From positions 69,204,095-69,268,094 of the forward strand of contig OY294044.1 of the NCBI GenBank assembly GCA_958510825.1: a stretch of DNA of 64,000 nt, in the 5' to 3' direction. The notes below the pieces were generated by a model. The model saw nothing but the letters and a program-made list of their open reading frames with translations. It searched no databases and was not told the DNA's origin. The position numbers and the translations under genes are program-made. Positions 42,261-53,190 of the stretch are shown here, piece by piece (the stretch's first letter is position 1; every line of letters starts with the position of its first letter). Source of the stretch: Brachypterus glaber. Its lineage: Eukaryota > Arthropoda > Insecta > Coleoptera > Kateretidae.

Positions 42261-42468
42261 AGGGGACGTTGAAGTATTACTTTAGCAAATTATGGCAAAA
42301 TTCATACACTTCATGGGTGTAAAGTGTATGAATTTTGCCACAATTTGCTATCGGGGTCGATTCTCGCTTTATTAAAGGCTGTAGAGATATTATCTTTTGG
42401 CTAGCCCTTGGGTTATGAAGTGTATGAATCTAGCCACCATTTGATTACTTAATACTTAAACGTCCCCT
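42261..42468. mobile_element. 208-bp MITE with nested inner palindrome
   Basis: Terminal repeats AGGGGACGTTGAAGTATTAC and the near complement TAATACTTAAACGTCCCCT, each next to TA. Inside, ATTCATACACTTCAT and AAGTGTATGAAT form a second palindrome. AGGCTGTAGAGATATTAT is shared with the MITEs at 0.7-1.0 kb. Hence related to that family with a different outer terminus. Confidence 0.9.
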
Positions 42469-43437
42469 TAATTCAGTTTGGAGCTATGATAGAAGGCACA
42501 AAAAGCAAACAAGCAAACCAAGGTACCTACGGGTGAAAGTTTTAACCCACCATTTTTGGTCGGGGGTTTTAATTTTATTAAAATAAAATGAAATTGTGGT
42601 CAAGGAAGTTTTTAAATGCACATTTTGTATTTGCTTTTAAAAAATCAAATACAAAATATGCCTTATTTGAATCGTTTTTCAGTGTAGGATGTGCATATTT
42701 TTTACCAGCACATCTTATACAAGTTTAATAATTTCCAGGCTGCCATTTCGTAAATATCATTTACGTAAAGTAGTTAAAGATTTTGTAAAATATTTTAGAC
42801 TTTATGTTGTCTAGTGTATATCCATGTTCTTTAGTCAAGATATTACATTAATAAGAATTCTTAAAACTAATATATCTTATTTTTTATTAGAAAATAAAAC
42901 TCCATTTTCAAGAAGATGTTCGATATAGATCTATTTTGAACTTGTGGCGCCAACACTAGGGTCACTCGATCAGTTGTTACCTTGTTTAGTGTTACGAAAA
43001 ATAATATTTATGGAGAAAAGTACCTAAATATTAAAGAATGTACATACCCATTCATTTTAGCTTTAATATTCTTCTTTATTCTACTCTACTCTACATTCAC
43101 ATTCTTTACTACAATATTATTGAATTAAATTCAATTAATTAATTTTAAAAGGAAAAATTACAAATAATTTGTTTTGTTGGTTATAATAACTTCGAGTTCT
43201 TAGGCTATTAATATTAATTTGTATTTATTACTAATTAACACTTTTAATTAAAAATTATTGACTGGTTTATGTATCATTATAACGGTATTAACTATATAAC
43301 TAAATTAAGATTTTGACCAATTAAATGTCATCTATTAATCATAATATATTATATAGGATGATTCTTAAATAGGTATATTTTTTTATAGGGTGATACTTAA
43401 AATAATAAATCATAATATTCGGTTTTTATTTAATAAC
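42469..43437. other. AT-rich stretch with two hairpins
   Basis: Hairpins at 42,618-42,661 (GCACATTTTGTATTTG and CAAATACAAAATATGC) and 42,685-42,718 (TAGGATGTGC and GCACATCTTA). GTGGCGCCAACACTAGGG near 42,946 is a GC patch. No gene. Confidence 0.5.
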
Positions 43438-44205
43438 AAAATTTTATTGGATTTTTGATACTGAATATTATTTGTTAATACATATTTTTTATTTATATCG
43501 CCACCATTGGTATTTAATACTTTACTTGTGATATTAAATACTGCAATGTGTGTATTGTATACAAAATGTTGTCATACTAACATAGAGACCGTGTTGGTAC
43601 ATTTGGATCCCCACGCAACGTGTTTATTAATACTAGCATGTTATAGTAAAAATTACTGTAACATATCACACTTATAGTATGGTATACTTTGAGTTGTTGT
43701 TAAGTTGTATTACTGATCTAGTTTAAAGTATGTTACAGTATTCAGAATAGTTAACAATCGGTAAATAATACCAAAATTTTGATTAGTAAAAATATAAAGA
43801 TTTCAACCATACACAATTACACACTGACAAAATAATCAATGCTTTTTTACTTTTCTCTGTATTATTACTAATAAAAATTGTGGTATTATTTACCGATTGT
43901 TATTTTACTAAATACTGTAAAATCCTTTAAACTAGATCAATAACACAACTACAACTTAAAGTATACCAAACTATAACTGTGATATAATTTACCAAATGTT
44001 TAATGTATTAATAAAATCATGTTGCGTGGGGATCCAAATGTACCAGCACGGTCTCTAATTAGTATGACAACATTTTGTATTAATATACATATTACAGTAT
44101 TTAATATTACAATTAAAGTATTAAATACCAACGGTGGCGATATAAATAAAAGATATGTATTAACAAACAACATTCAGTATTAAAAATACAACGAAATTGT
44201 GGAAC
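43438..44205. mobile_element. Foldback element with about 330-bp arms
   Basis: Left arm TTTTTGATACTGAATATT to about 43,780; right arm from about 43,870 to CATTCAGTATTAAAAATAC. Landmarks: ATTTATATCGCCACCATTGG against CCAACGGTGGCGATATAAAT; ACATTTGGATCCCCACGCAA against TTGCGTGGGGATCCAAATGT. Centre about 80 bp. No coding capacity. Exact termini unclear. Confidence 0.88.
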
Positions 44206-44414
44206 CCTTTATTCTATTTTTGTCAAAGTTGTGTATTTTCACGTTTATAAAATTACTTATTCCTACAAATATTGTTATATATATTAATTGTTTTAATTAA
44301 TTTATTTTTTTTATAATAATTCATAATTGTTTTAACCTAAAACTAACCACTTTAGAATTAGTAATTTTTTTAGTATGAATTTATCTTTAAGCTTTTTATA
44401 TTTTAATTCATAGG

Positions 44415-44800
44415 ATTTTTCAGTACAAAAAAAAAGCACTACGATATATGTTTGGGCTAAGCAAGCGAACATCTTGCAGAGAACATTATAAAGAACATGG
44501 AATCTTAACTCTCACTATCTTTATTCATTATTAACATAAATCAAATCCAAACCTCATTTACTCAGAGAAAATGTCCACGGTTATGACACCCGGCTCAGGA
44601 ACAATATACTACAACCTATTGCAAGACTTTTTATAAGGTATCAGAAAAAAACCCCGCTTGTGCAGGGGTTATGCATGAAAAAGCTTTTTCAATTAGATAA
44701 AAATTTTGCTAACTACAACAAAAATACATTTAACAGAAAATTAAAAGAATTTTTAATAAACAGAACCTATTACTCTTTAAAAGAGTTTTTAAATAATTGA
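44415..44800 (+). pseudogene. LINE reverse transcriptase C-terminus (3' fragment)
   Basis: An open frame without ATG. KALRYMFGLSKRTSCREHYK-like text (early part) is separated by a frameshift from HLLRENVHGYDTRLRNN (about 44,553-44,603), then NRKLKEFLINRTYYSLKEFL and stop TGA at 44,798-44,800. These are typical of the C-terminal region of jockey/CR1-type LINEs. Insertion is 5'-truncated. Confidence 0.85.
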
Positions 44801-44920
44801 AATATATGTTTTTAAATATTTTTATATGAATTTTGACAATGTCCATATTTTGTATTGGTCACTCTACTTATACTGTAACATTATCTGACAATAAAATTAC
44901 TTTACTTTACTTTACTTTAC
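44801..44920 (+). mobile_element. LINE 3' UTR with (TTTAC)n tail
   Basis: Follows the stop codon above, with CTGACAATAAAATTAC and then five TTTAC units to 44,920. The AATAAA-like signal and pentamer tail mark the retroposon 3' end. Confidence 0.85.
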
Positions 44921-45011
44921 CACACACGACCCAAGGGCTTAGGTGGATCCTTTTTTATTATGTACACTGTTTATTATTTTGTAAATAAATATACTTACTT
45001 AAGTGCCTATT

Positions 45012-45556
45012 CACAGTCTCTCATAAGAACATAACAATGCGATGCCGTGATTGGCTTGATGGGCAGCCATGTATCTTGTAAGCCAATCACAGCATCGCAT
45101 TCTTATGTATATGTTTTATGAAAGCTTCAGGATATTCCTTAGGGCATATCCACAAGCTCGCTTAACAACATAGTATATAAGAATGCGGTACCGTCATTGG
45201 CTTACAACATACATGGCGGCATCGTATTCTTATGTACTATGTTGTTAGGTACACTACACGACAAGAAATATATGTAGGATTACCCGTTTTGGAGAAAAAT
45301 GCAACCTCGCTGCTATAGCTCGAAGTAAGAGCATATCCACAAGCTCGCATAACAACATAGTATATAAGAATGCGGTACCGTCATTGGCTTACAACATACA
45401 TGGCGGCACTTCAAGCCAATCACGGCATCGCATTCTTATGTACTATGTTGTTATGCGAGCTTGTGCATATGCTCTTACTTCGAGCTATTGCAGCGAGGTT
45501 GCATTTTTCTCCAAAACGGGTAATCCTACATATATTTCTTGTCGTGTAGGGTACCT
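45012..45556. mobile_element. Cluster of three related palindromic MITEs
   Basis: First: 45,012-45,122, arms CATAAGAACATAACAATGCG and the complement. Second: about 45,152-45,247, starting GCATATCCACAAGCTCGC and ending in the short complement ATGTTGTTAGG. Third: 45,330-45,474 with full arms GAGCATATCCACAAGCTCGC. The third sits at the exact centre of a larger palindrome (45,251-45,553) whose arms include GACAAGAAATATATGTAGGA and GGTTGCATTTTTCTCC. All share GCGxTxCCGTxATTGGCTT. A 72-codon frame across the third is palindrome-derived. Confidence 0.88.
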
Positions 45557-45644
45557 AAATTTTAGGGTTTTTCGTCTCAAAAAGAAAAACAGAACATTTT
45601 AAAGCAATATTCAGAACCCTATACTATTTTATATATTTATTTCT

Positions 45645-45700
45645 AAAGCCTATAAGCCTAAGCCTAAGTAGCCTAAGTAGCCTAAGTAGCTACTTAGTAG
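45645..45700 (+). repeat. Short tandem of CCTAAG / CCTAAGTAG
   Basis: Three CCTAAGTAG units follow two CCTAAG-like hexamers and lead into a CTACTTAGTAG palindrome. It is not the insect telomere repeat. Confidence 0.8.
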
Positions 45701-46004
45701 TTTCAGGCTTCAACTAAAAACATGGAATAAAAGTAAGCCTTTTTGTCTGATAGCCAGTTGTTTACGAGTTTAATAAACCATTTAATAGGAAAATAAGGAA
45801 GTGTAACACCCACTATAAACAGTTTATTGACGGTAATAATAATAAATAGGATTATTACCATTTATTTAATTATTATTGGACGGTACAACTTAGGCTTTAT
45901 CAATGTTGCAAATATTTATTTCAAAATTATTTGTTACGGATGGTCATTCAAATTGACCTAAAAATCTTATTGATTAAAAACTTTATTTTTATTACAATTT
46001 TAAA

Positions 46005-46127
46005 GAGCCGTAGGTTCCTTAGGACTCATTTCCGGACCAACCTTTATAGGAACTTCTTTTGATATTTTTTAACGTGGAATCACCTCTTTAATTTCTCGAA
46101 CTTATTTGTGATAACCCTGTATATTAT
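46005..46127 (+). mobile_element. Solo arm of the CAGGGTG foldback family
   Basis: GAGCCGTAGGTTCCTTAGGA, CATTTCCGGACCAACC, TATAGGAACTTC and TTTGTGATAACCCTG follow the arm order of 24.3 and 54.9 kb. The partner arm is absent. Confidence 0.75.
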
Positions 46128-46519
46128 AATTACACAGGCCTACAAAAAACATTCTTGTCTTGGATTCCAATGTGATATTCATATGTATTTTTTCCCGCTA
46201 AAACTGAATCCGCAACCTGTGTAACCCCTACACGTCAGGATTTTGACATAACCTCAAAAAACACCCGAAAAACTACTGAAACCGCTAAAATCATCTATGC
46301 CATACCACTGTCACCCCCTGTCCCCAAATTGCTAATTCTATAACCCCAAAACCCCATAATACCCTAACCTTATAATACCATAAAAATTTAGTTTGGGAAA
46401 ACAGAACATATTCTTCAGTTTTTTTTTTGTGGAACATAGTCATAGATAAGTAACTCTATAACCCCAAAATCCCCTAACACCATAACCTCAAAATCCCTTC
46501 ACTTATACTATATACCGTT

Positions 46520-46775
46520 ATCCTATTGTGTGGAGAAAAAACCCCCATGTAGGGCTCCCGTTCCGATCGCGGGTGAGTCCACCGGCCTAGGGGTGATAAC
46601 CCCCATACCACCCTAGTACTAAGCATGGGGCTTTCCGACTTCGACGAGGACAATGTCAACTCGTCGTCGGACACACTCCGGCTACATCCTCACACCTGCA
46701 GAGCAGCGCGCCTACGCTGGTTTCGTTACCTAAGAAGTGTCACCATCTCCAATGTTCTCGTAGGTAACAGGATTT
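46520..46775. other. GC-rich foreign segment inside the foldback
   Basis: Higher G+C than its surroundings. Overlapping open frames exist on both strands: plus MGLSDFDEDNVNSSSDTLRL (46,625-) and minus MSDDELTLSSSKSESPMLST (46,474-46,674). The acidic/Ser-rich minus frame is of a type seen at the N-terminus of LINE ORF1, but this is a guess. It has no partner in the opposite arm, so it was inserted after the palindrome formed. Confidence 0.45.
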
Positions 46776-46826
46776 CAATTCCGGAAAAAAATAGAAATAG
46801 AACTTCTCACAATTGCAATCTTGAAA

Positions 46827-46840
46827 AGTAGTAGTAGTGT

Positions 46841-46868
<28 letters not shown>
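46827..46868 (+). repeat. (AGT)n microsatellite
   Basis: About 13 AGT units with one interruption (TGTTAGT) next to the GC-rich segment; it may represent the tail of that insertion. Confidence 0.9.
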
Positions 46869-46871
<3 letters not shown>

Positions 46872-47599
46872 CTTTCGTTAAATAATTGCGTAAATACCAC
46901 GAAAAAAATCAATTTCATAAATATTGCAAAAAAGATTGTATAACAAGCATACTGAGGTATCAGACGTCTGAGAGGTGTTAAAAAAATAATGAAGTAGACC
47001 TTGATTCATAACTTCAGTCACAAAACTCTTATGATTTCAGGAAACCGGACTTCTTCCACAGAATAGGATGATGGGGTTAAGAGGTTATAATATATGGGGT
47101 TACGGAGTAAAGGGGTTAGGACGTTATGGTGTGATGGGATTTTAGGATTATACAGTTACTTATTTATAACTATGTTCAACAAGAAAATTTCACGTAATTG
47201 TTCTGTTTTTCCGAATCAGATTTTTCTACTTAATGATGTTACGGGGTTTTGAGGTTATGGAGTAATGGTATTCCGAGGTTAGGGGATTATGGGGTTACGA
47301 AATTACGAATTTGGAGGAAGGGGGTGAAAGTGGTATGTAGTTCATTTTAGCGGTTTCAGTAGTTTTTCGAGTGTTTTTTGAGGTTATGTCAAAATCCTGA
47401 CTTGTAAGGGTTAAACGGGTTACGGATTCGGTTTCAGCGGGAAAAAATACATAGGAATATTATATTGGAATCCAAGACTCACAATTTTTTTTTGTGGGCC
47501 TGTGTCATTAAAAAAAAAACCAAATATAAAATACACTGCCCAGTAAAAAATTTTACGAAAATTACCTCTGGCCCGGGTAAATTTAGTTTTTTTTTTAAT

Positions 47600-47900
47600 T
47601 TAAGATTCGGTTTTAGCAACCTCGAAAACCCCTAGATACCAATTTTCACTAAATCACCCCTTCACCCTCCGGTTCAACTGCAGGACCATTTCTATTATCA
47701 GATTCACTTTCAGAAACCTCAAAAACCCCAATATACCAATTTTCACAAAAACCATCCCCCACCCCTAAGGGGGTGGATTAGAAAAAAATATTTCAAGATT
47801 AAGTTTTAGCAACCTCAATAACCCTTGTATACAAATTTTGAGCAAAATATTGAAAACATTAAAATTATATACGCCATCACCCCCACGGGGGATATTCCAA
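47600..47900 (+). repeat. Degenerate repeat of about 110 bp (CCCC-TAAGGGG family), copy 2
   Basis: Three units: GTTTTAGCAACCTCGAAAAC (47,611), CACTTTCAGAAACCTCAAAA (47,706) and AGTTTTAGCAACCTCAATAA (47,802), each followed by TATACCAATTTTCAC-like text and a CACCCCTAAGGGGGTGG-like box. Reverse complement of the units at 10.74-10.96 kb. Confidence 0.8.
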
Positions 47901-49212
47901 ATTTGAAATCTCTAACTTTTGAAATTGGGAAAACGGGGTAATAAGAAACAAATATGTTTCTGAAAGTAAAAGCATTAAAATGTCTTGTAAAAATATGAAA
48001 AAAACCTACAAGGACCCCACATTCATAAGTTTTTATTCTTAAAAACTGCAGGTTCCTACTTTTAAGTAAATTTAAGTAAATGCTTAAAAGCATTTTTATA
48101 TTTTTTAATTAAAAAGTCACTATAGTCAATGACTTTAATGTTGAAAGTGGGAACATTTTATCTTCGACTATAAACCAAAATTTTGTTAAAAGTTTTAACA
48201 GGCTTTGCAACACCGACATATTTTACTGACATTTGAAGGTTTTAAATGTAGCTATAATAATTTATTAAAAGTGTTTCTGGAATTTGCAGCTTTGGATTCT
48301 CTTATTACACCGGGGTAATAAGTAACACTTTTTAAAACTCTTTATTTTTAGGATTTTTCTCGGAATTTTTTTAGGAATAAGTTTAAAATGTAGCATAAAA
48401 TATTAAAAATATTGAATTTGTTAAAAAAAGACAATTTTTTATAAAATAATTCAACTGTTAGGAATGGACCATTTAAATTACGTCAAAGAGATAAATTAGC
48501 TATTAACAATAATTATAATTGTTGTAAAAGATAAAATTTACCAATTATTAATAGTGCTTTTCATATTTTTTTAGTTTTTTATTATTATTTTTTAATGCAT
48601 TTTTTACTTTGAGTGTTTACCTTTTCAAAATAAAATTTTGTTTATTAATAAGTTTTTTAATCTTTATTAATTTTTGTTAAAATTTTAAGTAAACTTAGAG
48701 GTGCTTTAGAGGTATATGTATATTTAGTTTATTCGTTTAAACCTTTTTTATGTGATATAATATTTCTGTATAAAGGAGTATAAAGAAACAAAATAACAAA
48801 AAACAAATATTTTTTTACCAATAAACATATTAGTATTATTTGAATTTTATACAAGTAACTTAATACTACATATCAATACATAATACAAAAAAAAATCTGC
48901 CTATATGTTAATTCCTAATTCTAACATGTTCTGTTTCTTAAACCCCAAGTGTTTCTTATTACCCCTTCCTCCCCTACATATAATAGACAAACATGACTCT
49001 TTGCTGGCCCGATTTTATGACATTGATTAAGTTGACTTTAAAGTTTTTTTAAACGTTCCTTTCTAAAAAAGGTTTCGTGTTAATGTATACGTTTAGAAAT
49101 TCCCACCATGAGGTCTAAATTAAAAAATGCGTTTTCATTTGAACCGTAATGTTTTTATTCTCTTCACAAGGGAAAGTTCAATATCGGATTTTGGTCTCAA
49201 CACGCAAGATAA
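47901..49212. other. AT-rich stretch with a recurring GGGGTAATAAGAAAC motif
   Basis: GGGGTAATAAGAAAC (47,936), GGGGTAATAAGTAAC (48,313) and the inverted GTTTCTTATTACCCC (about 48,950) lie over 1 kb, pointing to an unrecognised repeat. A 92-codon minus frame (47,815-48,093) is unsupported. Confidence 0.45.
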
Positions 49213-49339
49213 GGGGCTGTCCATATATTACGTAATGTAATTTTTCGAAATTTTGAAATTGAAATTTTTTAGTCTAAAATTAAAAAACGTTCCCACTACA
49301 CGGTAAAAATAAATTACATTAAATTACATAGTGCGTAAA

Positions 49340-49530
49340 TGGTAATATGTTGCCATAGACCGGAATGGTAAAAATTACATAGTAATGTTTTGCATAGACC
49401 GGAACAGTAAAAATTACATAGTTCATAATGGTAATATTTTGCATAGACCGGAACGGTAAAAATTACATAGTCCAGAATGGTAATATTTTGCATAGACCGG
49501 AACGGTAAAAATTATATAGTTCAGAATGGT
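49340..49530 (+). repeat. 49-bp tandem array
   Basis: CATAGACCGGAACGGTAAAA begins near-identical units at 49,354, 49,393, 49,442 and 49,491. The first spacing is 39 bp, the next two 49 bp, so one unit lost 10 bp. Each also has AATGGTAATATTTTG. Confidence 0.9.
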
Positions 49531-50000
49531 TTGGACTTTTTGACATAGAGACGAAATTAAAAAAAAAATATTTACTACTTAGAAAATATTTGTTCCAAAT
49601 TCCAAAAGTCTCTGTGTCAAAGCTTTTTCGAAATATCCTAGCGTAAAGTTCATTTGGTTTAATAAACCAAACGATTTGCACCCATAATACGAGTATAAAA
49701 TGCTTACATCTTTCTTTAAAGATCTATTGTTGGATAAATAATAATTTATAATGAATGTAAATTTTAGGCCACAAATAAAGCATTTAAATATCGTACTTAA
49801 ATAATATTTACCTTTTTTACACTTTTTACACTAACCTAGCAGCATGCGTCGCTATCTCTGTAACAATAACAATATTAAAAGGTCCGTCTCATGATGCGAC
49901 GCCTTCTTGGTTATTGTCCAAAGCGCACGCGCATCTTAAAATAACATAGTAGACATTGTAAAATCATGTAAAAATATGTAAATCAATGTAAATATATATT

Positions 50001-50098
50001 TTACATTATTTTACATTCTTTTACATTATTTTACATTCTTTTACATTCTTTTACATTCTTTTACATTATTTTACATTATTTTACATTATTTTACATAA
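50001..50098 (+). repeat. 10-bp tandem array (TTTTACATTA/C)
   Basis: About nine to ten decamers TTTTACATTA or TTTTACATTC in mixed order within the nested element. Confidence 0.93.
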
Positions 50099-50474
50099 AT
50101 TCATGAATTATGCATAGTCCAGAATAGTAAATTTACTATTCCGTACTATGTAAATTCATGTATTTTTACATTATTTTACATGCAATTTTAACAGTGTACT
50201 GCTAAAATTACAACTTTCATATTTTTGACCCTTAAAATTTCCAACTTTTTCGAATTTCAAGGTATCTGGGGGAAGGCTCCCCCATCCCCCTATACCTACG
50301 GCCCTGGTCATGTGTTATCCAGGTCTAAAAACGGCATTACAGATGTCTCTATTTCTTCAATTTCTAGTTCACGAACATTAGCTCAATTCCCCCCTCCCCC
50401 CCATGTCACAAACTGTCACATTTTCTGTGACCCCCTCCCCTCCTAGGCGCGTTACCTAATATATCAACAGCCTC

Positions 50475-50814
50475 TAGCAAGATTTATATACATAAACATA
50501 CATAGATATATAAAGAAATACTTACTTTACCAATATTTTAGCTCTTAAAATGGCGGGACAATTTTTTTTTTTTATTTTTTTTTTATTGCGCATTTTTACA
50601 TAGAGAAATTCTGGATATGAAAACGTCGAAAGTGGAAGAGTGAGAAAGGATTACCCTTACTGGTTAATTTAAAAATCGAGCTAATAATTGGTTTTGTCGA
50701 GTGATGTGCCAAATTTTCGATATTATAATGGGTTTTAACGATTTTTTATTTATTTATTTATTTGTTCAATAATAGTAAATAAAACTCAAAAATCATAATA
50801 TCTTTTAATCAAAA
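50475..50814. other. AT-rich stretch, nothing recognised
   Basis: Includes a T homopolymer near 50,563-50,582 and TTTATTTATTTATTTGTTC at 50,748. No gene. Confidence 0.5.
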
Positions 50815-51360
50815 TCCTTTTTTTAACAAAACAATACTTTGTATTCGATTTATTCTAAAAGCGTCACTTTTTGTTCATGTTTCGCGGGTGAAAAGTTGGA
50901 CTTTGTGGCCCTAGGGCCAAAAAGTTTTTTTTTTGCCCGCTAACTAAAACTTGTTATTTTAAAGATTTTTTAAATAAGATGCTTTACCTTTACTGTAATA
51001 TTTATAAAGAAATATGACCTTTTGGTCACTTTTGGTCCTAAACTGTACGTTCTTTTTGAACAGATACAAGTATTATAATCATTTAATATAAATACAAATT
51101 CCTTCTATAACATAACCTCAAAACATATGGTTAACCGTTTAATCTGTATTCTTCCACTAAAACAAGTCACGAACAGAAAATTTTAATTATAAAATCAATT
51201 TCAATATTTATAATATTTATAAAACGGTTTTGAAGGTATTAATATTTTCATAACAAACACATTTTAACACAAAATAATCAAAACACTAAGCTAATTTGAA
51301 AATGAAACCGTACGTAAAAAAACGATTATTATTTTTTTTAGCGATTTGATTAGATAGCAA
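50815..51360 (-). repeat. Dispersed repeat R1, copy B (inverted)
   Basis: Reverse complement of 4,490-5,000, with matching order of blocks (TTTTTGTTCATGTTTCGCGG, GCTTTACCTTTACTGTAATA, GACCTTTTGGTC, GGTTAACCGTTTAATCTG, ACCGTACG near the end). The two copies are 46 kb apart and could pair or recombine. Confidence 0.8.
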
Positions 51361-51419
51361 TTTATCATGCATAACTAGATTATAAGACAGTAAAAGGAAA
51401 TATTTTTTTGCAATTTAAA

Positions 51420-51680
51420 ATTAAATACAATTTAATAGTTTATTATAATTAGTAACAATCGAATAAAAAATATTGTATAATACACGGACGAAAAATTTTG
51501 ATTTCGTAGGTTTATTACCCTCGGATTGGCCGGCTGGCCGGCCCTCGGCTTCTAAAACACTACTCAATAGAAAAAATTTGCTTTTCGCCCTTATGTTGTA
51601 AATAACTATTTGTCATTTAGCCCAAAATTCACTATTAAAACTAATATCACCTTACGCAGGGTCCCTAATTAAAACGATAT
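51420..51680. repeat. Diverged relative of the 20.3-kb palindrome
   Basis: AATAAAAAATATTGTATAAT, a GC-rich core GGCCGGCTGGCCGGCC (51,528-51,543) and GTAAATAACTATTTGTCAT follow the order of 20,345-20,480. Similarity is weak. Confidence 0.4.
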
Positions 51681-51729
51681 TCTTCTTTACAGAAAAAAAT
51701 CCCTTAATTGACAGAAATATTTATTCAAT

Positions 51730-52165
51730 TATAATTGAGGGGGGTGTGATACATCATTTTAAAGCAAATAAAATTCTCTAGGACTGTATATTTTTTATTT
51801 TTTTAAACAATTTTTTTAAGGTTTTGATTCTTTAATTTTTTGTGCTAAAAAATGCGATTTTTTAAGTTTTTTTGTAAATTTTTATTTGTGCCAATTAAAA
51901 TTACTTTAAAAATATAATTTATGTTTTTTTATCATAAAATTAGTAACTTTTAAAAAATTGTTTGATTTTTTTAGAGTAATTTTGACAAAAATACCCATTT
52001 TCAACCCTATTTTAAACCCAAAAAAAATGTTTAAAAAAATTAAAAAATATATAGTTAAATGGAGAATTTAATAAGCTTTAAAATGATGGTCCAAACGACT
52101 CCCCTTTCCATTTAAAAAATGCCCCCCTATGCCCCCTGCTCACATTTTAAGAGCTGAAAGTATCA
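51730..52165. mobile_element. Palindromic copy of the dispersed module
   Basis: ACATCATTTTAAAGCAAATA (51,752) pairs with AATAAGCTTTAAAATGATGG (52,070). TATATTTTTTATTTTTTTAA pairs with the A-rich stretch at 52,030-52,055. Thus this copy is a palindrome of about 430 bp. Single-sided versions are at 1.3, 2.7, 59.3 and 60.4 kb. Confidence 0.65.
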
Positions 52166-52189
52166 AATATATGCTAAAAGATAATTTAA

Positions 52190-52502
52190 GTTCTCTAATT
52201 TAAGATGGTTTTCGCAGAACTTGATTATCTCTTTTAGTTTTCGAGGAAATCGCAGGGTAAGTAGAGTTGGGACACATAGTTGGGTGTAAGTTCTAAGGGT
52301 CTGTTTGCCAAAATTAGATATTTTAAGTTATATACATGTATAAAGAGTCCTAGTATCATACGCAATTATACTATAAAGGTTATATCGATTTAATATTTTT
52401 GCACATAGACCCCCAAGTTGTCTTGTTTTCGCAGAAATTGATTATCTTTTTAAGTTTTCGAGAAAATCGTTGGGTAAATAGAGTTGGGACACCCGGTATA
52501 GG
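52190..52502 (+). mobile_element. Two partial copies of the ACCGGGTGTCCC family
   Basis: Each copy has TTCGCAGAA.TTGATTATCT, TTTTCGAGxAAATCGxxGGG and TAxATAGAGTTGGGACAC (52,198-52,290 and 52,413-52,500). Both are in the same orientation, opposite to the copy at 29.67 kb. The second ends CACCCGGTATA, a probable terminus. Confidence 0.7.
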
Positions 52503-52948
52503 GAAACTATTTTTTAACAAGGTATAAATAATAAAGTGCGCCCACAACATCAAAGAAATTATATTTTGGAAATATCATCTAGAAAAAACGAAATTTGCTA
52601 TCCACTATAAAGAGTATACGATGGAATGCGAAGCATTATATCTTCACGATTTGTTTTTATTTTTATAAAATTCTGGGTGGTTAAAATAGATATATAATAT
52701 TGCCATCATAATACACGCATAGTTAAACACATATGGATTTTATTTAGCAATTGACATAAACCCGCCACAATTAGCAGTTCCAAGAATTACAAATCGAGGA
52801 ATAGGCCATCAAGAATAACATGTGTGAGAGTCTTAAAGAAACTGAACATCTGCCACACTAAATTTTTGTTAATTTATAATAAACGAGTAGCGTCTTGTGT
52901 TTAAATTGTCATACATTGTGAGAAAATCTTTGCGAACAGGACAAACCG
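52503..52948. other. AT-rich stretch, nothing recognised
   Basis: No coding or repeat signal that can be supported. Confidence 0.5.
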
Positions 52949-53190
52949 GCTAGTATGTATGAAAAGCTCGTATCTTTTAACATGATAACTTTACAGGAAT
53001 GGTTTATTATTGTTTTGTCATTAAATCTTGCAGTAAAATTTTTGCTGGAAACTTAAAAATTAAATAATTTTAATGAGAAACACACCTTAGGTGATTTTGC
53101 AAAATCACGGAATCCCATTTATTTAAGGAAAATATAAACAAAATGGTTTATTCTGCACCTACGACTTACGAGCTTTTCACACAGACCAGT
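52949..53190. mobile_element. Small MITE
   Basis: TAGTATGTATGAAAAGCTCG (52,950) and its near complement CGAGCTTTTCACACAGACCA (53,168) form imperfect terminal repeats of about 26 bp. Interior AT-rich with no coding capacity. Confidence 0.6.

Larger units (their letters stand above)
46135..47512. mobile_element. 1.38-kb foldback with GC-rich insert in one arm
   Basis: Left start ACAGGCCTACAAAAAACATT and right end near complement GTGGGCCTGTGTCATT. Arms pair through TTTTTTCCCGCTAAAACTGA, TGACATAACCTCAAAAAACA and CGAAAAACTACTGAAACCGC with complements at 47,350-47,460. ACCCC-rich text on the left (46,330-46,500) mirrors GGGGT-rich text on the right (47,070-47,300). The left arm is interrupted by the GC-rich segment described next and a microsatellite. 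Confidence 0.85.
49299..50196. mobile_element. Nested 898-bp TA-flanked element with internal arrays
   Basis: Ends CACGGTAAAAAT and ATTTTAACAGTG with TA duplicated on both sides (49,297-49,298 and 50,197-50,198). It contains a 49-bp tandem array at its left side, a 10-bp array at its right side, and a middle segment (49,545-49,670) homologous to 63,145-63,262. No transposase. Ends are like those at 11.9 and 19.6 kb. Confidence 0.85.
49213..50474. mobile_element. MITE (GGGGCTGTCCATATATTAC family) split by a nested element
   Basis: Ends GGGGCTGTCCATATATTACG and the near complement CCTAATATATCAACAGCCTC. Inner sequence AAGGCTCCCCCATCCCCC, CCTACGGCCCTGGTCATGTG and CATGTCACAAACTGTCACAT is shared with 22.67-23.19 kb. 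It is interrupted at a TA by 49,299-50,196. Without the insert it would be about 360 bp. Confidence 0.85.

Noticed and set aside
45645..45700. Interstitial telomere repeat
   Set aside because: The units are CCTAAGTAG and AAGCCT forms, not (CCTAA)n, and too few.
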